64,000 nt of DNA from Meira nashicola. Taxonomy: Eukaryota; Basidiomycota; Exobasidiomycetes; Exobasidiales; Brachybasidiaceae. Positions 54,694 through 63,102 of the stretch are shown here, piece after piece. The notes below the pieces were generated by a model, which worked only from the letters and a program-made list of their open reading frames with translations, made no database searches and was not told where the DNA came from. The first letter of the stretch is position 1; each line of letters starts with the position of its first letter. The stretch lies in the NCBI GenBank assembly GCA_001600355.1, contig BCJU01000005.1, positions 404,099 through 468,098 on the forward strand. Reading direction: 5' to 3'. A program made the translations under genes and the position numbers.

Positions 54694-56075
54694 ATGTTTG
54701 CATTTAAATCTTTAGTTGCCATGCTGGTCATGGCTAGTGTAATGACAGCTTCAATGTCAAATGCAGAAGTTGTTGTTGCACATCCAACTCTTCCAGAAGA
54801 TGTTGGCAAATTAGCAAAGAATGAAACAAGCAAGCCAATCATTCCTCCAAAAGAAATCGTTCAACCTGTTCAAGAACCAACTGCAGCTGAAGTACCTTTC
54901 CGTTCAAAAGAAGAAAAGCAAAAAGCACATGAACGTAGATTAGTTCATTACGTTCTTCATTCTGCTTTAGAAGTTGGTTTAGAAGATTTATTAGATTTTG
55001 GATTTGATGAATCAATGGTTACTCATGAAGATGTCGCTTCTCTTCAAAAGTGTATCGGTAAGCCGGCAATGAAACATTTGACAACATGCTTAACAAATGA
55101 AGAAGAACGTGAGAAAGCCGATAAAAATAAACGTAAAGAAGAACCAAAACAAGTTGTTGAAGCTGCTAAAAATGGAACTCATATTCCAGCAATTATGGAA
55201 AAGAAAGATAACTTTGTTGATCCAAAAGAAGTTGAACTTGAAATGTTCTTACATCCAGTCGTAATGCAATGCTTAACAAAAGAAGAATCCAAGCGAATCT
55301 CTTTATGCTTTGAAGATCAAACATTCAAGATTATTGAAGATAATTTGAATTTAATTGAAGAATTGGAAGAATATGAAACTGATTCAACAAATTTGAACAA
55401 ATTGGATGAATTGGAGGACTTAGAAGAACTTGAAGAATTGGAAAAGTTGAAAGAACTTGATGAGCTCAAAGAAATTGAACGTGGTCATCACGGTCACCAC
55501 CACCATCACCATCATCATGGTGGCGACGCTCATCATCATCATCACCATCATCATAAAGACCATCATCATCATCATCATAAATTCGATAATGAAGAACTCG
55601 AAGAAAAGAAGTTAAAAGAATTGGAATTATTGGATACCGGTTTAAAACCAACGAAATCAACATTACCAGCCGTTGAACATTTACGTAGAGATGGTGAATT
55701 ACAATCAGCCGATAAAGGTCACATGGTTCTCGAGAAACGTAACTTTGGCTATGGTCCAGACTGGGCTACTTTAGTCGGAAAGCGTGATGTTCACCCTTTA
55801 CCGTGAACATGAATTGGTCAACGGAATTAATCTTTTGAGTGGGTAAAGTGGTTGAATAAAAAAGAAAGGTCCATTTACAAGCTGTGCCGATACTAGAACA
55901 TTAATTGATTGAATTATTTTACTGACACTTGAATTATTTTTATTCATCAGGTAAACGTGATCCTGTTTACTCAAACGATCATTTCGACCGTCGTAGTTAC
56001 CTCAAATTCACGCCAGGTATCGCTTTCGAACATCCGCATATTGTGCCTCATCATCTGAATGCTGGCATTATTTGA
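54694..56075 (+). CDS. Secreted acidic/histidine-rich protein with kexin sites
   Basis: Exon 1 encodes a signal peptide (to about 24), a helical part with paired Cys (QKCIGKPAMKHLTTC; MQCLTKEESKRISLC), a Leu/Glu heptad-like region, a histidine tract with runs of up to eight His, and a tail with HLRRDGE, LEKRNFGYGPDW and VGKRDVHPLP. If unspliced it ends at 55806 (370 residues). An open stretch beginning GKRDPVYSNDHFDRR lies at 55950-56075, reachable by an intron 55784-55950 with matching phase. KR/RR sites fit kexin processing into peptides, and the His tract could bind metal. Both roles are inferred. Confidence 0.7.
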
Positions 56076-56254
56076 TCTTTATTTCTTTTTTCTCTCGTTT
56101 CTTATCTCATCACTTTCTTTTTATATAAAAAACCATGTCAGAGTTACAGAATAGATCATTGTTCTGTCATTAATTGTGTGAATCATTAACAATAATACTA
56201 GCAATACATAAATATATTAGAGAAGTACATAATCAGTAAACAAAATTAATATTA

Positions 56255-57163
56255 TCAAGGCTGCTTCGCTTTAGCCCTTCTCTTTCGATCTGTTTTTCTG
56301 GCATCAGCAGCAACTTTATCTTGTTCAAGTTGTGCTAACTTTTTACCTTCTTCTAATGTTTTTGCTTTACCTTTAAGGTGTAATTGATAAGCACGAGCAG
56401 GAATATAAAGTTCTTTAGAAAGAGTTTTAGGTACTTGTTGTTTCCTTTTACCTTGCTTTTTCCGGATCAATAGCAGCAATCTCACGCCATTCTTTTTTTG
56501 ATGCTTTAGCTTTCGCTTTCTTATTTTCTAATTTCTCTCGAGCCATTCGAAGAGCCTCCTCAGGCTTATTAGTCTTTCTTTGTTTAATAAACGTTTCAGC
56601 TGATAATGCAATCGTATTCTTATTCGATCTAGAATATATTTAACTGGCATAGTATGTCTTGGTCCTCTTCTAATCACATCTTTTGAGAATGGTGCAGGAT
56701 CAGAACTTGAAGCATGAGAAGACGTTGAACTTGTACTCGTGCTGGAAGATGATAAATGTTCTCTCTGTCTTAGTTCTTCAGCTGTTGGAGGAGCAGTGAT
56801 GAGCTTATGAAATTCTTCCATCTTCTTTCTTATTGGTGAATGTGGACTGTTATGACTTCCTGAACGATATGAATGCACTGGAGGGGATATTGGCGCTTCC
56901 ATTAACTCTTTAAGCTCGTTTATCTTTTGTGTTGTTGGAGAAGGCAGATTTCTTATATGGTCAGAACCAACTTTTGCCACTTTGAAAGATACATTATGAT
57001 CATTCATATCACTTGAGTCAGTTTTGCGCTTATTGGTATGTTTGTTCGATGTGATCTGACGCTTGAGTAGATCATTTTTGATAATACCTATATCATTAGC
57101 TTCAGAGATTGCAATGAAAATAAGCAGTAAAATATAAATGTAGAAGTTAAAAATCATTGTCAT
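56255..57163 (-). pseudogene. Array D member 1, two frameshifts
   Basis: The signal peptide (MTMIFNFYIYILLLIFIAIS), DLLKRQITSN, the two NEL motifs (KINELKELMEAP; KKMEEFHKLITAPP) and PFSKDVIRRGPRH lie in one frame. Then the coding shifts near 56650 into a frame giving NKNTIALSAETFIKQ, EEALRMARE and WREIAAIDPEKAR, and again near 56485 into a frame giving VPKTLSKELYIPARAYQL. Each part matches intact paralogs in order. No introns fit. It is a decayed gene unless the assembly has two indel errors. Confidence 0.78.
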
Positions 57164-57264
57164 ATTAAAACCTGAAAATGATAGTAGACAGGAAGTGTAC
57201 TTATCATTCAAGCAGTTCAATATATAACAAATAATCGTCCGACATCGCTTACTGTGGCGCAGAA

Positions 57265-57270
57265 GACCCG
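57265..57270 (-). promoter_or_regulatory. CGGGTC element variant
   Basis: GACCCGAG (plus strand), 101 bp before the minus-strand start at 57163; on the gene strand it reads CTCGGGTC, the variant seen at 9146 and 10030. Confidence 0.42.
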
Positions 57271-57341
57271 AGTCGAAGTCCCGAGTACTGCCTTATATCA
57301 CTGCCCTCTTTATTCAAAGCGATACAAAGCAGATATATAAT

Positions 57342-58236
57342 TCATTGCTTAAGCCGCTTCAATTTAGCCCTTCTCCTTTCGTCTCTTGCTCTAGCATCAG
57401 CTGCAATTTTATCTTGTTCTTTCTTAGCTATTTTTAAAACCTTCATCAAAATCTTTTACTTTACCTTGAAAGCGTAATTGATGCGCACGGGTAGGTATAT
57501 AAACCTTTCTTGGAAGGTTTGATGGAACACGTTGATTTCTTTTACCCGCTTCTTCTGGATTATTAGCCGCAAATTCACGGTAATCTTTACTTTTTTCCGT
57601 TCTAGCTTTCTTTTTGATTTCGAATTTATCTTTTGCCATCGAGACTGCATCTTCAAATTTATCTACTTTTTTCTTTTTTATAAGCGTTTCAGCGGATCTA
57701 GCTATCACATTCTTCGTTGTCCTATATCCAACAGCCGGATTGTTTCTCGGACCTCTACGAACTATTTCTTTTGAGAATGGTGTAATGATAGAATCAGATT
57801 TATGACTTTTAAGAGATGACCCATGTTCTCTTTGACGCAATTCTTCAGCAGTTGGCGGAGCAGTGATGAGCTTATGTAATTCTTCCATTCTCCGTTTCGT
57901 ATGATCCTCTGAAGAAGATAAAGGTATTGAACTAGGAATTGGAGCTTCCATAACTTCTCTTATCTCATTAATCCTATGGTATATAGGTGATTGTGGATTA
58001 TGTGTATTACCGCTTCCCACTTTTGCCATCTTTAAACTAACATTCCGATCAGTATTAGCTGAACCTGCTTTTCGCTTATTCGAATGCTCGTTTGATTCCA
58101 TTTGGCGCTTTGTCAAGGATATTCTTTCCTTTGTTTTGTCTTGATAAGACAGTATATTCCTAATACTGAGATCTATGGCATCAGAGTATTGTATTGATAT
58201 AAACAAAAAGATGAGAAAGTAAAAGTATGGTATCAT
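57342..58236 (-). CDS. Secreted array D protein (member 2), C-terminal frameshift
   Basis: Signal peptide (MIPYFYFLIFLFISIQYSDA), LTKRQMESN (dibasic site), two NEL-type motifs (RINEIREVMEAP; RRMEELHKLITAPP), PFSKEIVRRGPRN, the module GYRTTKNVIARSAETLIKKK with EDAVSMAKDKFE, and VPSNLPRKVYIPTRAHQL. The frame then stops at 57424 after 270 residues. In another frame the expected tail continues (KEQDKIAADARARDE...) to a stop at 57342. So an indel in the T/A run near 57432 removed the last about 30 residues. The rest is intact, and the shortened protein could still be made. Confidence 0.75.
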
Positions 58237-58356
58237 GCTTATATTGTTAAAGAAATTGCCCTATGACAGTATGATATTAAAGAACTGCATGGTTCGACGT
58301 CTGGATTACTACAAATATTAAGAAATGTCTTATTAGCGAGGCAATTTTGCATACAT

Positions 58357-58362
58357 GCCCCG
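58357..58362 (-). promoter_or_regulatory. CGGGGC element
   Basis: ATGCCCCGAGG (plus strand), 120 bp before the minus-strand ATG at 58236. Confidence 0.55.
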
Positions 58363-58475
58363 AGGAAATGTCGCAATAGAATTTTTTCTACCAATGACTT
58401 TGGTAAAATACTCGGTTTGTTAAAGTGTTCATACACATAAATGCATAAAAATGCCAGAGTCTTTATTTATGAAAT

Positions 58476-59205
58476 TTAATGCTTTTTAAGCTTATTACGC
58501 TTTTCCGTAGCTATTTCTTTCTTCTTAGCACGATCCTTATTTAATTCTTCTTGAGCAAGTAAAATAGCATCTTCTTTCGTTAAAGCCGTTCCACGTTCAT
58601 GTAATTGTTCACTTCTAGCTTTTAAATAAAGCTTTTTCGGTATATGTATCGGTACATTTGATTTCATATATCTTGCTCTTGATGGTTCATTTGCTGCAAG
58701 TGCGCCACACTCTTACATTTTCTGTATTTCGTTTAGATTTCATCTTTGTTTTTTCAGTTCCTTTATTCATTGCTTCTTCTATACTGTACTTGTTACCATC
58801 CTTTAAAATAGTTTCTGCTGCTAAAGCTGCTAAATTCTTTCTGGCATAATAACCTTTTGGAGGTTTGGTATGTCTGGAACCACGTCGAATAACGTCAGAT
58901 GAAAATGGTACTACTTCTTTATCGAATTTATATTTTTGGTTAGCCTGTTCAACAGCATCGGATAACTTCAAATCATCATTGTCAAAAAACAATTCTGCTG
59001 CCTTTAAAGATAGGTGATCTTGCGCAGGGTTAGAATTAGTACTTTTTGGAGGACTTTTTGAACCATTTGGATCAGGGGATTTATCATGTGTTTGACCTTT
59101 CAATAGCACACCTTCAGCACTGATTGATATTTGAGTGAGAATAGCTACCTGCATGATAAGAAAAAGGTATATCATTGCGGCTGCTACTCTGTGCAATCGA
59201 AACAT
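58476..59205 (-). pseudogene. Array D member 3, frameshifted
   Basis: The 5' frame (59205 to 58687) encodes a signal peptide (MIYLFLIMQVAILTQISISA region), KAAELFFDNDDLKLSDAV, PFSSDVIRRGSRHTKPP and the module KGYYARKNLAALAAETILK with IEEAMNKG. It breaks at about 58700. The following frame gives LAANEPSRARYMKSNVP and IPKKLYLKARSEQLHERG, ending at 58476. The KRQ site of its paralogs has become LLKGQ. A short GTAAG...TTGCAG stretch at the break is only 23 nt and does not restore the correct frame, so an intron is unlikely. Confidence 0.75.
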
Positions 59206-59318
59206 TCTGTCTACACTTTGTCAGGTAAATGTGAGAAGATAAGAAAAGTCAGAATAATTACTTAAGTAACAGACACTTGGGTGTAAACTGCGCTGCTGTA
59301 CAGAATATATGCAAGAGC

Positions 59319-59323
59319 GCCCC
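59319..59323 (-). promoter_or_regulatory. GGGGC element
   Basis: GAGCGCCCCTTTAC (plus strand), 113 bp before the minus-strand ATG at 59205. Confidence 0.55.
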
Positions 59324-59348
59324 TTTACTGACCATTACTGATGATAAA

Positions 59349-60229
59349 CTATGATTTTTTATTATCCTTTTGTTTTGCTCTATATTTTATATTATTTTTT
59401 ATACTTTTTTCAAGATGTTCTAATGCTTCTTTTTCAGCAGTTCTCATAGTTTCTTCCATCGTTCCAGCTCCACGTTGATTTAATTGATGTGCTCTTGCAG
59501 GAATATAAAGTTTCATTGAAATATTTTTTGGTACTTCAGTTTTAAGAAAACGTGCTTGCGAAGGATCGATTGAAAGTATATTTTTCCAATTCCTTAAAGT
59601 TATTGCTGCTCTTGCTTTTCTTCCTTTTAGTCTAGATCTAGCAAGTTGTATTGCTTCTTCTGTATTTGCTGTTTTACCTTTTTTTATTAGATTTTCGGCT
59701 TGTACAGAAATATAATTCTTATCTGTAAAAAATTCTTCATTCGGACCAGTTTTTCGTTTCTTACGTCTAATCACATCTTTGGAAAAGGGTGCTGGTATAT
59801 CTTCTGATAAGTGCATTTTATCACTTGGTGAAGGAGGTCTATTGATCATTTCATGTAATTCGTTTATCCTTTTTGTAATTGGTGAATGTCGCTCTCCCTG
59901 AATGGATGTTGTACTTGAATGTCCATTTTTATATTCCATATTCTTACTTTGCATTGCTTCAGAAAGGTGAATTTTATCGTTTTCAAAAAACATTTTTGCA
60001 ATTTCTAGTGATTTTTTATCTTGTTCATTGCTAGAATTCGTTTTCCTTTTCCTTCCTTTATTGCTTGGGTTTTCAATTGCTTGACGTTTATAAAGCCGCG
60101 AATGAGAAGCATGTGATACTGGCTCAACCCTGTCATCTATCTGATTCTTGTTTGTAAAGCAAAAGAGAGGCTTTATCAGGTAAAACAAATGCACAAAACC
60201 CAGAGAACTGTATGATGATTAGGAGCCAT
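59349..60229 (-). CDS. Secreted array D protein (member 4), 5' end unclear
   Basis: From about 60190 the frame is open for about 280 residues: LYKRQAIEN (dibasic), SLEIAKMFFENDKIHLSEAM, KRINELHEMINRPP, PFSKDVIRRKKRK, a module with NYISVQAENLIKKGK and EEAIQLARSRLKGRK, NWKNILSIDPSQARFLK, VPKNISMKLYIPARAHQL, and a basic tail. No ATG lies in that frame. An ATG at 60229 in another frame begins a signal-like MAPNHHTVLWVLCICF. An indel or an unrecognised intron near 60180 must join them. The body is well conserved. Confidence 0.7.
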
Positions 60230-60325
60230 TGTGTAACGGAAGAATTATGAATGGATGTTTGGAGCAGGACGAATACAAACTTAGAGTACCGCTTCTACAT
60301 GCAGACTCTATCAACTACCCTAACA

Positions 60326-60331
60326 GCCCCG
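60326..60331 (-). promoter_or_regulatory. CGGGGC element
   Basis: ACAGCCCCGAAATGG (plus strand), 96 bp before the ATG at 60229. The position supports 60229 as the true start of that gene. Confidence 0.55.
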
Positions 60332-60503
60332 AAATGGTAAAAAATGTGTGAATTTATCAGGTTATACGCAGCCTGTAAAAATTCGATGTCATGATAAAGT
60401 GCGAAGGAGTATTTATAAATTAATAAGATGATATCTACATGACGAAGGAAGTCTAGCATTGATTATAAACAGATTTAAGATATTCAAAGATATAAAAGAT
60501 CCC

Positions 60504-61331
60504 TTACTGCTTTGCAGCTGCAGCTTGTTTACGTCTATCTTTCCTCTTCTGATGATTGGCTGCTTTTTGAGCGGTGAATTGTTGCACTTCTGCCCTAGCC
60601 ATATTTGTAGCCTCCACCATTCCATTTGCTTTACCTAAATGATCCAATTGATGAGCCCTAAGTGGAATATAATGTGCTTGTGCTAATCTTGTAGGTACTT
60701 TAGTTTTCATTTGACGAGCAAGAGAAGGGTCTGTATTTGCTAAATGACGCCAATAAGCAGCATTATTCTGTTTAGTCTTCTTTCTTTCATCAAGTCTAGC
60801 TTTTGCTAATCCGATTGCATCATCTTCTTTCACACCATCTTTCTTAATCAATACTTGTGCATGTCTTGCAATAAATTGTTTATTAGAATCATACAATGGC
60901 GGTCGCTTATATGCATTCCTACGTAAAACATCTTTTGAAAATGGACGCAGTTCTGTTGTTGTTGAATCGTGAGACTTGGCAGTAGATACATGAGAGCTTG
61001 GAGAAAGCATAGACTTAGAAGCTGAGAAAGATAAAATAATAGATCAATTGTGAATTATAAATTTAAGAGAAGCTTATGTAAACTTACCACTAGAACTAGA
61101 AGCACTTTTATCAGTGACCTTATACTTTTCCATTGCTTGTCCAAGTGTAACTTTATCATTAGAGAAGAACAAATTTGCAGCTTGAATTGATTTCTGATCT
61201 TCTATTGGTAAGCTTCTACTTGATCCTCTAGAACGCTTTCTGAATGGATGTTGCGCATAATTTGATCTTGATAAACAGGAGCAGAGACCAATAAACAAAG
61301 CGAATAATAAATAAAATTGTGTAAGAATCAT
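60504..61331 (-). CDS. Secreted array D protein (member 5), one intron
   Basis: The ATG at 61331 starts the signal peptide (MILTQFYLLFALFIGLCSC). Exon 1 is 61331-61088, the intron is 61087-61022 (66 nt, GTAAGT...CTCAG) and exon 2 runs from 61021 to 60504, for a 253-residue product. Features: HPFRKRSRGS (dibasic), IQAANLFFSNDKVTLGQAM, PFSKDVLRRNAYKRPP, module NKQFIARHAQVLIKK with DDAIGLAKARLDERK, YWRHLANTDPSLARQMK, VPTRLAQAHYIPLRAHQL. It lacks the NEL motifs. Function is unknown. Confidence 0.82.
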
Positions 61332-61443
61332 TGCTGTATCCAATTGAATTGAATATATTTGATGGTGGTTAGAGTCTAAAGTTTTAGAAAAGGAAGTAAA
61401 CTCTACAAGATTTGACAGCAACAGTTTCCTATTCGCTTTATAC

Positions 61444-61449
61444 GCCCCC
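61444..61449 (-). promoter_or_regulatory. GGGGGC element
   Basis: TACGCCCCCGTAAAAAG (plus strand), 112 bp before the ATG at 61331. Confidence 0.55.
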
Positions 61450-61529
61450 GTAAAAAGACCCAAACGTAAGCATAGCTGTATCACTAAAAGCTCCGAGGCT
61501 GAATAGTAAAGACCCGCATTTGATAAAAT

Positions 61530-62744
61530 TTAAAATCTGGCTGCCGCCTTCTTTTGCATAGTAGCTTTCTTACGACCCGAAGTTCTATATTTCTTATCTG
61601 TCTTTTTTTTATACTCTTTAGCTTTAACTGCTTCTTCTTTTGCTAATCTTGTAGCTTCATTCATGTCCTTTGCTATACCTCTATGATCTAATTGATGTGC
61701 CCTAGCAGCAACATAAAGTTTTTCAGGCATATTCTTTGGTACGTTTGTTTTCATTTCACGTGCTTTTGATGGATCAGTAGAAGCAATTTGTTTCCAATTT
61801 CTTAACTTTTCTCGATTTCCTATCTTTTTTGCTTCTAATTTATCTTTTGCTATCTCTATTGCTTTATCATGATTCACTGCTTTCTTATTTCTAATTAGTG
61901 TTTCGGCTGCACGTGCGATCGTGTTCTCGTTCGTATCATAACCTTTAGGTCTTTCTCTAAACTTACTTCGAAGAACTTCTTTAGAGAAGAGTTTAGGAAT
62001 TGAATTTGAATGTTGCGTCTTAGTATTTGGTGTTATTCCTTGTAAGATAGTACTTGTTGGACTTGAACGACCTGAATGTTTTTCTTCCTTTGCAATAATA
62101 TTCTCACGGTGACCAGAAGTGGAATATGTAGGTGTATGTTGGGAGACCTTTGGAGAAGGAGGTGCATTGATAAGTTGTCTAAGCTCATTCATTCTTTGCG
62201 TCGTTGGTGAAGGCGGAGTGACACTATGACCAGATGCAGTAGGACTGTGTGGATATTGCACCCTTTGAGGAGAAGATGGAGCGTTTATAAGCTCTCTTAA
62301 TTCGTTCATCTTTCTTGTTGGTGAAGGTGGATTTTCACGGTGATTGAAAGAATGAGAGTTTTGCGAATTATGTGAACTTGGACCATTTATAAGTTCTCTA
62401 AGTTCGTTCATCCTTTGTGTAACAGGTGAAGGTGGACTTTCAATATAATTTGAGCCTGTTGAACTATGTATAGAAGATTGCCTTTCCAGTTGAACTTGAA
62501 GTCTTTTATTCTTATTACCATCTGCTTCACTTGAGAATGGCTGTTTTCGTTTACGATCTTGTACTTGTCGTTTAAATAGGCTAATGTCTGCATCCAAAGG
62601 AAGGTCGACTTGTAAAGTATTTTGAAATTGACCTAGCTGTCCTTGAGTGACAGACAAAGACACAGCTGAAATTGGTAGCAATGCAAATACGACTGGTAAA
62701 ATAAATAACATGATTGATAGTATTTCTAAACAGAAAAGTACCAT
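61530..62744 (-). CDS. Secreted array D protein (member 6), three NELREL repeats
   Basis: The 404-residue product, the largest in the array, has a signal peptide (from 62744, or from the ATG at 62711), SLFKRQVQDRKRKQP (dibasic), and three tandem copies of S-P-x-T-x-R-M-N-E-L-R-x-L-I-N-x-P (RMNELRELINGP, KMNELRELINAP, RMNELRQLINAP). Then come FSKEVLRSKFRERPKG, module YDTNENTIARAAETLIRNK with HDKAIEIAKDKLEAKK, NWKQIASTDPSKAREMK, VPKNMPEKLYVAARAHQL and a Lys/Ala tail. No intron is seen. Function is unknown. Confidence 0.83.
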   Translation of the reverse strand: MVLFCLEILSIMLFILPVVFALLPISAVSLSVTQGQLGQFQNTLQVDLPLDADISLFKRQVQDRKRKQPFSSEADGNKNKRLQVQLERQSSIHSSTGSNYIESPPSPVTQRMNELRELINGPSSHNSQNSHSFNHRENPPSPTRKMNELRELINAPSSPQRVQYPHSPTASGHSVTPPSPTTQRMNELRQLINAPPSPKVSQHTPTYSTSGHRENIIAKEEKHSGRSSPTSTILQGITPNTKTQHSNSIPKLFSKEVLRSKFRERPKGYDTNENTIARAAETLIRNKKAVNHDKAIEIAKDKLEAKKIGNREKLRNWKQIASTDPSKAREMKTNVPKNMPEKLYVAARAHQLDHRGIAKDMNEATRLAKEEAVKAKEYKKKTDKKYRTSGRKKATMQKKAAARF

Positions 62745-63102
62745 GAAAATGATGGAAGAAAGAAATAAAACATAACAAAAATAACTTGAGAAAGTATGAT
62801 CATCATTTTTATGATTAATTATGCCATAATTTTACTCAACGCCGACAGGCCCGAAATGACGTCCCAATCTAACGGTTTCAACGGATTCAAATGAACCCCA
62901 CAGCCAATAAAATCATTTCACTGCCCCGAAGATACGTGCATGAATGGGGCTAAACAATACTTATCGATAAGAGTAGGATAAAGAACGTGGGCAAGACAAT
63001 CAAAACCAACCCTGCCCTTAGAGAATTGATTCTAGGAATGATGAGATAAATTTCTAGGAACACAACTACAACTGAAGAAGAAAACAAAGTATGGCAAACT
63101 AC
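62745..63102. other. Array D intergenic
   Basis: It holds GCCCGAAATGACG (62849) and GCCCCGAAG (62923) upstream of the minus-strand gene at 62744, and the 3' flank of the gene at 63103. No gene is seen. Confidence 0.55.
62849..62854 (-). promoter_or_regulatory. TCGGGC element variant
   Basis: AGGCCCGAAATGACG (plus strand), 104 bp before the ATG at 62744; GCCCCGAAG at 62923 is a stronger match further out. Confidence 0.45.

Noticed and set aside
58690..58720. Tiny intron (GTAAG...TTGCAG, 23 nt) to explain the break in array D member 3
   Set aside because: Too short to splice, and removing it does not lead into the frame that matches the paralogs.
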